Shown here: positions 26,917 to 34,813 of the stretch, one piece after another
Layout: each line of letters begins with the position of its first letter
Numbering within the stretch: the stretch's first letter is position 1
Assembly: GCF_014651055.1 (NCBI RefSeq)
Contig: NZ_BMWD01000026.1
Span: 89,252 to 148,698, forward strand
Source: Streptomyces fructofermentans
Lineage (GTDB): Bacteria > Actinomycetota > Actinomycetes > Streptomycetales > Streptomycetaceae
DNA length: 59,447 nt
Direction of reading: 5' to 3'
Position numbers and translations under genes: made by a program
The notes under the pieces: generated by a model
Database searches by the model: none
The model's input: only the letters and a program-made list of their open reading frames with translations
Told to the model about the DNA's origin: nothing

Positions 26917-28004
26917 TGCCCCGCGTCTGGGACGTACCGGTGCACGACTCGACCCGGGTGCGCGACGCCAGGGTGGCCGCGGAACAGGCCGCGCGCCTGG
27001 CCGGGCTCGACGAGCGCCGCGCCGCCACGGCCGCTCTGGTGGCGACCGAGCTGGCCACGAACCTGCTGAAGCACGCCGAGGGCGGGCAGTTGCTCGTCGA
27101 GGCCGTCGCCCCTCCCCTCGCCCCGGCCGGCGGCCCTCCCGCGGGCCCGGGCGGCGCGGCCATGGTGCAGATCACCGCGATCGACCACGGCCCCGGCATG
27201 GCGGACGTGTCCGCCGCGCTGCGGGACGGCTACTCCACGGCGGCCTCGCTCGGGGCGGGCCTCGGCACCTGCCGGCGCGTCGCCGACGACTTCGACCTGC
27301 ACAGCTCCCGGGGACGCGGCACGGTGGCGCTGGCCCGGATCGGTGCCGCGGCCCGCCGGCCCGGAGGGCGGTCCGTCGCGCCGGTCACGGCCTCGGCGCG
27401 GGCGGGCGGCGTCAACATCCCGTTCGCCGGCGCGGAGTTCTCCGGCGACGCGTGGACCTGGGTGCGGTCCGGCCACCGGTCCACCCTGATGCTGGCCGAC
27501 GGGCTGGGCCACGGCCCGGAGGCCGCTCGCGCCTCGTCCGCGGCGGTGGAGGTCCTGCACGCCTCGGGCCACCTGCCGCCCGCCGAGCTGCTCCGGCAGC
27601 TGGACGCGGAACTGCGCGGCACTCGCGGCGCGGCCGTCGCCGTGGCACAGCTCGACTCCGCCACCGGGCTCCTCGGGTTCGCCGGCATCGGCAACATCGG
27701 CGCCCGGCTGCGCACCGGCGACGGCTGGCGGCCCCTGCTGTCCCGTCCCGGCATAGTCGGCGCCCACCGGCCCTCGACGCTTCCCGAGCACCACGAGCCG
27801 TGGGGGCCCGGCTGCCTGCTGGTGCTGCACACCGACGGCCTGCCCAGTCGCTGGGTGCCGCCCTCCGACGCCTGCCTCGCGTCACTCGACCCGGCTGTCG
27901 TCGCCGCCGTAACGGTGCGCGACGCGAGCAGCTCCGCCCGGCCGGTACGGGACGACACCGCCGTCGCCGTACTGGCCCCCACCCCGCCGGACCGCACACC
28001 ATGA
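26913..28004 (+). CDS. RsbT-like ATPase fused to RsbX-type phosphatase
   Basis: A 363-residue fusion. Residues about 10-145 repeat the RsbT/GHKL fold (VATELATNLLKHAEGG, DHGPGM, SLGAGLGTCRRV). Residues about 165-355 are a compact PP2C of the RsbX type (GDAWTW, LADGLGHGPEAA, HTDGLP, RDDTAV). RsbX removes phosphate from RsbS/RsbR and resets the stressosome. Having a kinase-like and a resetting phosphatase domain in one chain suggests a self-contained on/off element. It starts at GTG 26913 overlapping rsbT (GTGA) and its stop overlaps the next start (ATGA). Confidence 0.9.
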   Translation: MMPRVWDVPVHDSTRVRDARVAAEQAARLAGLDERRAATAALVATELATNLLKHAEGGQLLVEAVAPPLAPAGGPPAGPGGAAMVQITAIDHGPGMADVSAALRDGYSTAASLGAGLGTCRRVADDFDLHSSRGRGTVALARIGAAARRPGGRSVAPVTASARAGGVNIPFAGAEFSGDAWTWVRSGHRSTLMLADGLGHGPEAARASSAAVEVLHASGHLPPAELLRQLDAELRGTRGAAVAVAQLDSATGLLGFAGIGNIGARLRTGDGWRPLLSRPGIVGAHRPSTLPEHHEPWGPGCLLVLHTDGLPSRWVPPSDACLASLDPAVVAAVTVRDASSSARPVRDDTAVAVLAPTPPDRTP

Positions 28005-29758
28005 CTCGTACCTGGGACATCACCACCGTCACCGACGCCGCCCGGGCCCGGGTCGCCGCGGCCCGGCTGGCGGCCGCCCACGGCGTGACCGCCCCCGACC
28101 GCACCCGGCTCACGGCCGCGCTCGGCGCGCACCTGAGCCAGTGCCTGGCGAAGGGCGGAACCTGGCGGCTCGGCGTCGAGGCGGTCACCGGCCCCGGCGG
28201 GAGCGCGCTGCGGGCCGTGGTGACCCCGGGCGGCGGCCGGGACGCGGACGCTCCGTCGCCCTGGCAGATGACGGTGCCCCGTCCCGAGGCGGCCCCCGAC
28301 CCGGACGCCTCGGGCCCCGCGGACGACGGCAGCGTGCTGGCGGAGGCGCTGCTGGGCGCCGACGAGGACACGGCCGCGGTCCTGGAGAGGCTCGGAGAGC
28401 AGGAGCAGTTGGTCGCCTTCCACCGGGAGGAGCTCCACCAGACGAACCAGGGCGTGCTGGCGCTGCACGCCGAACTGGACGCGGCCGGGCGGGCCCAGCG
28501 CGAGCTGTTCGCGGCCGAGCGCGAGGCCCGGACGGAGGCGGAGAACGCACGCCGGCGGCTGATGTTCCTGGCCGACGCCAGCGCCGTCCTGACGGCATCG
28601 CTCAACCCGGACGAGATCGTCAGCCGGCTGCCCAGACTGCTCGTGCCGGAGTACGCCCGCAGCGTCGACGTATGGCTGTTCGACGGGGACCACGAGGAGC
28701 AGCCGCGCGGCCCCCGTCCGGCCGCGGCCGTGGTCGCCGCCCGCACCGGACGCCCGCAGTACGCCGCCGCCGATCCCGGTGGTCTGCCCGGAGTCGACGA
28801 CCAGCCCCCGTCCTCGCTCGACCCCGGCCGGCCGCTGCTGTGCATCCCGCTGCCGACACGACGGGCGCCGCTCGGTGTGCTGACCCTCTCCCCGCGCGGC
28901 GAGCGCTGGGACGCCGACGACGCGGTGATGCTCATCGAGCTGACCCGCCGGGCCAGCATCGCGATCGACAACGCCCGGCGGTTCGAGCACAGCCGGGACA
29001 TCGCCGAGACCCTGCAGAGGGCCCTGCTCACGGATCTGCCCACCACACCGGGACTCCACCTGGCCGCGCGCTACCTGCCGGCCACCCACGGCCTCAACAT
29101 CGGCGGCGACTGGTACGACGCCTTCCGCCAGCCCGACGGGAGCCTGATCGCCGTCATGGGGGACGTCACCGGACACGGACTGCACGCGGCCGTCATGATG
29201 AGCCAGTTGCGCACCGCCCTGCGCGCGTACGCGGTCGACGGGGGGACCCCGGGACAGCTCCTCACCCGGCTGCACCTCTTCCTCCACCACCTCCAGCCCG
29301 ACCTGTACGCGACGGCGGTCATCGCGCGCTTCCACCCCGACGAGCCCACGCTCACCTGGGCCGCCGCGGGCCATCCGCCCCCCGTGCTGCGGACCCCTGA
29401 CGGCCGGGTGCGCACGCTCGACGCCAAGCCGGGAGCGATGCTCGGCATCCCACTGGACCAGGAGATCGGCGACCACCACGTGCGACTGGAGCCGGGCTCG
29501 ACGCTGGCGCTCTACACGGACGGTCTCGTCGAGCGTCGGGCCCAGGGCATAGACCCGGGCATCGAACGCCTCGTGGCAGCGCTCGGCACGTTCCGCTCCG
29601 GAGAGCTCGACGGGGATCTGGACGGCTCGGCGGACCGCATCCTGCACCCGATGCTCAGCGACTCCGAACGGGACGACGACGTGTGCCTCCTGCTGTGCCA
29701 CGTCCACACCCGGGCGGCTGAGATCCCCCGGCCCGCCCGCGCGCGGCTGCTCTCCTGA
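28001..29758 (+). CDS. PP2C phosphatase with degenerate GHKL head and GAF
   Basis: A 585-residue protein. Residues 1-75 look like the start of an RsbT-type domain that has lost the N-box Asn and G1/G2 loops (LTAALGAHLSQCLAKGG where a true N box would be). Residues about 110-185 are a coiled coil (EEQ- and AAEREAR-rich), GAF is about 190-330, and a full PP2C is about 345-560 with GGDWYD, GDVTGHG, YTDGLVE and RDDDV. It is the likely output phosphatase (RsbU/RsbP role) of the stressosome operon; the remnant head could be the docking site for RsbT. ATG 28001 overlaps the preceding stop. The stop is only six bases from that of the convergent MarR gene. Confidence 0.88.
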   Translation: MTRTWDITTVTDAARARVAAARLAAAHGVTAPDRTRLTAALGAHLSQCLAKGGTWRLGVEAVTGPGGSALRAVVTPGGGRDADAPSPWQMTVPRPEAAPDPDASGPADDGSVLAEALLGADEDTAAVLERLGEQEQLVAFHREELHQTNQGVLALHAELDAAGRAQRELFAAEREARTEAENARRRLMFLADASAVLTASLNPDEIVSRLPRLLVPEYARSVDVWLFDGDHEEQPRGPRPAAAVVAARTGRPQYAAADPGGLPGVDDQPPSSLDPGRPLLCIPLPTRRAPLGVLTLSPRGERWDADDAVMLIELTRRASIAIDNARRFEHSRDIAETLQRALLTDLPTTPGLHLAARYLPATHGLNIGGDWYDAFRQPDGSLIAVMGDVTGHGLHAAVMMSQLRTALRAYAVDGGTPGQLLTRLHLFLHHLQPDLYATAVIARFHPDEPTLTWAAAGHPPPVLRTPDGRVRTLDAKPGAMLGIPLDQEIGDHHVRLEPGSTLALYTDGLVERRAQGIDPGIERLVAALGTFRSGELDGDLDGSADRILHPMLSDSERDDDVCLLLCHVHTRAAEIPRPARARLLS

Positions 29759-29764
29759 CAGGCG

Positions 29765-30280
29765 TCAGTCCCCGTCCGGCCGCTCCCGCCCGTCGCGGGC
29801 CGGCCGGACGCGGCCCAGGACCTGCGCCTGGTGGAAGGCGTGCATTCCGCCCAGGAACGACGCCCGCTCCCCCGGCGTCATCGCCTCGATGACGGCCGCG
29901 AGGCGCCTCGACCGCCGCTCGGTGACGTCCGTGAGGAGGCGGCGGCCGTGCGGGGTGACCACCAGCCGGACCTCGCGCCGGTTGTGGGGCTGGACGGAGC
30001 GCTGCAGCAGGCCGGCGGCCTCCAGCCGGTCGCAGAGCCGACTGGCCATCGGAAGCCCTATGCCCAGCCCCTCGGCGAGTGCCGTGAGATTCAGCTCCGG
30101 GCGGCGGCGGACGGTCTGCAGGGCGAGCAACTGGCGCGACGAGATGCGTGGGGAGAGGTCCTCGGCGGCCGAGAACCAGAGCGTCACCAGGTTCTCCACC
30201 GCGTCGGCGAGCTGACGGGCGATCAGGTCCGGGCGCCTGCCGGGGCCGTGATCCCAGCCCATGTCCGGGTCAGTCTCCAC
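29765..30280 (-). CDS. MarR family regulator (right copy)
   Basis: A 171-residue MarR regulator related to the one at 23228-23704. The HTH is LNLTALAEGLGIGLPMASRL (segment CDRLEAAGLL follows) and the wing is NRREVRLVVTPHGRR. GTG 30278-30280 is used; GGGAGGAG lies 17 bases upstream, rather far, so an internal ATG at 30260-30262 is possible. It converges on the stressosome operon, with a 5-bp inverted repeat (29755-29768) across both stops. Two MarR genes bracketing one signalling cluster suggest an ancestral duplication and shared targets. Confidence 0.85.
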   Translation of the reverse strand: METDPDMGWDHGPGRRPDLIARQLADAVENLVTLWFSAAEDLSPRISSRQLLALQTVRRRPELNLTALAEGLGIGLPMASRLCDRLEAAGLLQRSVQPHNRREVRLVVTPHGRRLLTDVTERRSRRLAAVIEAMTPGERASFLGGMHAFHQAQVLGRVRPARDGRERPDGD

Positions 30281-30720
30281 GAGCCGTGACGTACTCCTCC
30301 CGTGCTCGGCCGGGAAGCGGTGCGGGCGGCCCGGGGCGACGGGCCGCGGCCTCGCACGGAGGGTCCCGGGGCCGGTCGGGGCGGGCGCGGCGGAGATCGG
30401 GCTCGGGACTGGTCACACGCACATCTCTCTCGGTCTGCTCCGGCCATGGCGGTTGTCACGTACGTCGGCCCTACCCGAAAGCGCGGACCGTACACGGCCC
30501 GCGGCCGCGCGGGTGCCGGAGCACCGGGGCCGGGCCTCGCGGCCGGTACCGCGGGTCCTGCGGGTGCCGCCGAGCCGGCGTGCCGCTGTCCTGCTGTCCC
30601 GTCACGCCCCGCGGGCCACCGTGCCGAGTCGGCTGCTCGCCCGGGTGGGCGCGTCCGGGCCGCGAGGGCTCCGGGCCGGTGCCGGTGAGCGGGTCGTCCG
30701 CCGACCCGCGCCCGGTTCGT
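30281..30720. other. Intergenic, no gene seen
   Basis: 440 bases between the MarR gene and a DUF5133 gene, both minus strand. No coding pattern is convincing. The MarR promoter should lie near 30300-30480; no consensus is obvious. Confidence 0.4.
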
Positions 30721-30981
30721 TCAGACCGCCAGTGACAGGGCGTCTCCGCCGCCGGGGTCACGGCGGGCGGCGCCGCGCCGCGCCCGGTCCGCCGCGAGGA
30801 CGGCGTCGGCCTCGGCGACGGCCGCGTCGAGGTCCGCGGCGCCCGTCAGGGCGCACAGCGCGCGGCCGACCTCCTCCAGGCCGCGGGCGGTTCGCTCCGT
30901 CGCCCGCTCCGCGTGCGCGATGCGCAGCGTGGCATAGCGGGTCAGCAACTCCCTGGCCGTCCTCGCCCCGGGTCTCTGCAT
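30721..30981 (-). CDS. DUF5133-like small protein (copy 2)
   Basis: An 86-residue helical protein starting MQRPGARTARELLTRYATLR. It aligns with the DUF5133 proteins at 8421 and 57213 through the LCALTGAADLDAAVAEADAVL segment (about residues 41-62) and similar length, though it is more diverged and has Ala/Arg-rich ends. ATG 30979-30981 has AGAGGGG upstream. Function is unknown. It is divergent from the GH127 gene and 440 bases from the MarR regulator. Confidence 0.65.
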   Translation of the reverse strand: MQRPGARTARELLTRYATLRIAHAERATERTARGLEEVGRALCALTGAADLDAAVAEADAVLAADRARRGAARRDPGGGDALSLAV

Positions 30982-31351
30982 GTCGGGCCCCTCTCTGGAT
31001 GCCCTGTCCTGATGCCCCGTACCGCGGGGATCAACCGGAGCGTTCCGGGGCGCACGGCCCACGGGACGTCACCGGCCCCTCCCTTCACGGCTGTCGGGCC
31101 CGGACCACGAGTGACCACGAGGTCGGCGGCGCCGACGGCAGGGGCCCGGGGCGACGGAGGCCGGCCTGCCGCGACCACGGTATCCCCGGTGTGACGCAGG
31201 GGAGCCGGCGTGAATCCCGGGGCCCACGGGAACCGCACTGGCGCGAGATGTTGACGTGTACCCGCCGAAAACCTATGTTCTGGCCGAACAGGCGCACGGC
31301 GTTCGCGATACCGAACAGATCGGCAGTCCGACTCGCAGAGACGAGGAACGC
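30982..31351. other. Divergent promoter region, DUF5133 / GH127
   Basis: No gene in 370 bases. It contains a strong promoter for the GH127 gene (31251-31279) with operator-like repeats on its 3' side: TGTTC-N5-GAACA at 31276-31290, and CCGAACAG again about 30 bases further. Confidence 0.55.
31251..31279 (+). promoter_or_regulatory. Strong housekeeping-type promoter for GH127 gene
   Basis: TTGACG (31251-31256), a 17-base spacer, TATGTT (31274-31279). The -10 overlaps the inverted repeat TGTTC-N5-GAACA, a plausible repressor site. Confidence 0.6.
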
Positions 31352-34156
31352 ATGGCACCGCCCCTCTCCCGACGCCTTCTCCTGCGCAGCGCGATACTCG
31401 CCACGACAGCACCCGTGTTGGCCGGGGCCGCCACCGGCCGGGCGTCCGCCGCCCCGCTCCCCGCCCCGGCGGCCTGGACACTGCGCCCCTTCGAGTTGGG
31501 GGACGTCAAGGTCGGCCAGGGCGTCTTCACGGCCAAGCGACAGCTCATGCTCGACCACGGGCGCGGCTACGACGTGGACCGACTGCTCCAGGTGTTCCGC
31601 GCGAACGCGGGCCTCTCGACACGCGGGGCCGTCGCGCCCGGCGGCTGGGAGGGCCTGGACGGCGAGGCCAACGGCAACCTCCGCGGCCACTACACGGGCC
31701 ACTTCCTGACCATGCTGTCCCAGGCCTACGGAGGTACGGGCGACCAGGTGTACGCCGACAGGGTCCGCACGATGGTCACGGCGCTCACCGAGGTGCGGAC
31801 GGCCCTGCGCGGCAGCCCGGCCGTGCTCGCCGTCACGGGCCGGTTCGGTACGGCGGCGGAGCACGTCCGGGGCTCCCACCAGTACGTCGACCTGCCGTCC
31901 CCGGTCCTCGGCGGCGCCTCGGCGATCACGCTGTCGGCCTGGGTGAGACCCACCCACGCCACGGGCTGGGCCCGGGTCCTCGACTTCGGCAACGACACCA
32001 CCCGCTACCTCTACCTGGCCACCCGCAACGCGAACGGCCACCCGCGCTTCGCCATCACGACCGGCGGCCCCGCCGGTGAACAGGGCCTGGACGCGACGGC
32101 CGCGCTGCCGCTGAACCAGTGGAGCCATCTCGCGGTGACGCTGTCCGGCGGCACGGGCACCCTCTACGTGAACGGCACCGCCGTGGCGCGGAACACGGCG
32201 ATGACCCTCACCCCGGCGGCGCTCGGCACCCTGACCGACAACTGGCTGGGCCGCTCCCACTTCGCCGCCGACCCGGTGTTCGCGGGCGTCCGCGACGAGT
32301 TCAACATGTGGTCACGGGCCCTGACCGCCGCCGAGATCACCGCCCTGCAGAGCGGCCCGGCGGCCTCCACACCGGCCGGCCGCGGCAATCTGGCCTCGTA
32401 CGCCTTCGACGAGACGGCCGGCGGGACCTTCGCCGACGCCTCGGGCCGCGGGCTGACCGCCACGCTCCGCCGCACCTGGGGCGGGCCGAGCCACGCCGGA
32501 TTCCTCGCGGCGTACCCGGAGACGCAGTTCATCGAACTGGAGTCGATGACGAGCGGCGACTACACCCGGGTGTGGGCTCCGTACTACACCGCCCACAAGA
32601 TCCTGCGCGGCCTGCTGGACGCCCATCTGCACGTCGACGACGCGCGGGCGCTCGACCTCGCGTCGGGCATGTGCGACTGGATGTACTCCCGGCTGTCCAA
32701 ACTGCCCGACGCCACGCTCCAGCGCATGTGGGGCATCTTCTCCAGCGGGGAGTTCGGCGGCATCGTCGAGGCGGTCTGCGACCTGCACGCCCTCACCGGC
32801 AAGGCCGAACACCTGGCGCTGGCCCGCCTGTTCGACCTCGACAAGCTCATCGACGCCTGCGCCGCGAACACCGACACACTGGCCGGGCTGCACGCCAACC
32901 AGCACATCCCCGTCTTCACAGGACTGCTCAGGCTGTACGACGCGACCGGCGAGGCGCGCTACCTCACCGCCGCCAGGAACTTCTGGGACATGGTCGTCCC
33001 ACCCCGCATGTACGGCATCGGCGGCACCAGCACGGGCGAGTTCTGGCGGGCCCGCGGGGTGATCGCCGGAACCATCGGCGACACCACGGCGGAGACGTGC
33101 TGCGCGTACAACCTCCTCAAGCTCGGCCGCATGCTGTTCCTCCACGAGCAGGACCCGAAGTACATGGAGTTCTACGAGCGCGCGCTGTACAACCAGGTGC
33201 TCGGCTCGAAGCAGGACAGGGCCGACGCGGAGAAGCCGCTCGTCACGTACTTCATCGGCCTGACGCCCGGCCATGTCCGGGACTACACGCCCAAGCAGGG
33301 CACCACCTGCTGCGAGGGCACCGGAATGGAGAGCGCCACCAAGTACCAGGACTCGGTCTACTTCAGGAAGGCCGACGGGAGCGCGCTGTACGTCAACCTG
33401 TACAGCCCGACCACGCTGACCTGGGCCGAGAAGGGCGTCACCGTCACGCAGACGACGGACTATCCGCGGGAGCAGGGCTCCACGCTCACCCTCGGCGGCA
33501 CGACGGCGGCCTTCGAACTCCGGCTGCGCGTGCCCTCCTGGACCACCGCCGGATTCCGCGTGACCGTCAACGGCGTCGCGGTGAGCGGGACTCCGGCGCC
33601 GGGAAGCCACTTCACGATCGCGCGCACCTGGCGTCCGGGTGACGTCGTGCGCGTCACGATCCCCTTCCGGACACGGGTCGAGAAGGCACTCGACGACCCC
33701 GGCCTCCAGACCCTGTTCCACGGCCCGGTCAACCTCGTGGCACGCAACTCCTCCACCTCCTACCTCCAGTTGGGCCTCCACCGCAACGCGGCGCTGTCCG
33801 GGGACCTGCTGCCGACGCTCACCCCCGTGTCCGGCAGACCGCTCCACTACACGCTGGACGGAACCGAGTTCGCCCCGTTCCTCGAAGGGACCGAGGACCC
33901 CACGCACGTCTACTTCCGCCGCTCCGAGCCCAAGGTGGTCCTCGGCGGCACCGACTCGGGGGTCGCCAATCCCGCCAGGTCCGACGGCACCACCCTGCTC
34001 GACGAGATCTGGGCGGGGGCGCCCTTCGCCACCAAGGCGGCGCTCGTCGCGCGGGTGCAGAGCGTGGTGACCTCGTGGGTGTCGTCGGGGCTGCTCACCC
34101 AGTCCGGCGGCCGGCAGGTGGTGACCACGGCCCAGAACGCCTCGTACGTGCCCTGA
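31352..34156 (+). CDS. Exported GH127 beta-L-arabinofuranosidase-like enzyme with LamG insert
   Basis: A 934-residue secreted glycosidase. The signal peptide has a Tat-like SRRLLLRSA motif and an Ala-rich cleavage zone near residue 33. The GH127 (DUF1680) catalytic domain is split. Its first part (about 40-158) is followed by a LamG/concanavalin-like jelly roll (about 160-377), and the (alpha/alpha)6 barrel resumes at FLAAYPETQFIEL. The zinc-cysteine cluster of GH127 is visible as ETCC (E581, C583, C584) and TCCEG (C653, C654); a Cys acts as nucleophile in HypBA1. Two C-terminal beta-sandwich regions follow. Likely substrate: L-arabinofuranosyl residues of plant polysaccharides or glycoproteins. 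ATG 31352 has GAGGAA upstream. Confidence 0.9.
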   Translation: MAPPLSRRLLLRSAILATTAPVLAGAATGRASAAPLPAPAAWTLRPFELGDVKVGQGVFTAKRQLMLDHGRGYDVDRLLQVFRANAGLSTRGAVAPGGWEGLDGEANGNLRGHYTGHFLTMLSQAYGGTGDQVYADRVRTMVTALTEVRTALRGSPAVLAVTGRFGTAAEHVRGSHQYVDLPSPVLGGASAITLSAWVRPTHATGWARVLDFGNDTTRYLYLATRNANGHPRFAITTGGPAGEQGLDATAALPLNQWSHLAVTLSGGTGTLYVNGTAVARNTAMTLTPAALGTLTDNWLGRSHFAADPVFAGVRDEFNMWSRALTAAEITALQSGPAASTPAGRGNLASYAFDETAGGTFADASGRGLTATLRRTWGGPSHAGFLAAYPETQFIELESMTSGDYTRVWAPYYTAHKILRGLLDAHLHVDDARALDLASGMCDWMYSRLSKLPDATLQRMWGIFSSGEFGGIVEAVCDLHALTGKAEHLALARLFDLDKLIDACAANTDTLAGLHANQHIPVFTGLLRLYDATGEARYLTAARNFWDMVVPPRMYGIGGTSTGEFWRARGVIAGTIGDTTAETCCAYNLLKLGRMLFLHEQDPKYMEFYERALYNQVLGSKQDRADAEKPLVTYFIGLTPGHVRDYTPKQGTTCCEGTGMESATKYQDSVYFRKADGSALYVNLYSPTTLTWAEKGVTVTQTTDYPREQGSTLTLGGTTAAFELRLRVPSWTTAGFRVTVNGVAVSGTPAPGSHFTIARTWRPGDVVRVTIPFRTRVEKALDDPGLQTLFHGPVNLVARNSSTSYLQLGLHRNAALSGDLLPTLTPVSGRPLHYTLDGTEFAPFLEGTEDPTHVYFRRSEPKVVLGGTDSGVANPARSDGTTLLDEIWAGAPFATKAALVARVQSVVTSWVSSGLLTQSGGRQVVTTAQNASYVP

Positions 34157-34210
34157 GGCCCCGGGTGGGGGCGGGGCGGGCCCGGCGGGCAGGTGTGCGA
34201 CGATCGCGCC

Positions 34211-34768
34211 ATGCTGCTGGAGACCCCGAGGCTCGTGCTGCGCCGCTTCCGCGCCGAGGACGCCGCGCCCCTGGCCGCGTACCGGTCCGATCCGCAGGTC
34301 GCCCGCTACCAGGGCTGGACGGCGCCCCTGCCGCCCGGCACGGCGGAGCGGACCGTGCGGGACTTCGCCTCGGGGTCCCCCGACGAGCCGGGCTGGTTCC
34401 AGTACGCGGTCGAACTCAAGGCCGACCGCGGCCTGGTGGGCGACGTCGGGCTCCGCCTGCACGAGAACCTGATGCAGGCGGACCTCGGCTTCACCCTGGC
34501 CCGCGACCGCCAGGGCCTCGGGTACGCCGGGGAGGCGGTGCGTGCCGTGCTGGACGACGTGTTCGGACGGCGGGGACTGCACCGGGTCTCCGCCGAGTGC
34601 GACGCGCGCAACGACCGCTCGGCGCGACTGCTACGACGCCTCGGATTCGTCCAGGAGGGCCTGCGCAGGCAGGCCACCTGGATCAAGGGCGAGTGGACCG
34701 ACGACCTGCTGTTCGGCCTGCTCGCCCACGACCGGCGGCCGCCGGACGGGCCCGCCCCGTCCGGCTGA
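34211..34768 (+). CDS. GNAT acetyltransferase (RimJ/RimL type)
   Basis: A 185-residue GCN5-related N-acetyltransferase. It starts with the RimJ/RimL hallmark ETPRLVLRRF, has the acetyl-CoA loop RQGLGYAGEAVRAVL (about residues 102-116) and ends NDRSARLLRRLGFVQEG. The substrate could be a ribosomal protein terminus or a small amine; the sequence does not say. ATG 34211 is chosen from the family start; a GTG at 34193 would add six residues. It converges with the amidohydrolase gene. Confidence 0.87.
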   Translation: MLLETPRLVLRRFRAEDAAPLAAYRSDPQVARYQGWTAPLPPGTAERTVRDFASGSPDEPGWFQYAVELKADRGLVGDVGLRLHENLMQADLGFTLARDRQGLGYAGEAVRAVLDDVFGRRGLHRVSAECDARNDRSARLLRRLGFVQEGLRRQATWIKGEWTDDLLFGLLAHDRRPPDGPAPSG

Positions 34769-34813
34769 TCGGCGCCACCGGGTCCGGGCGGCGCTCCCCC
34801 GCCGCGTCGCACG

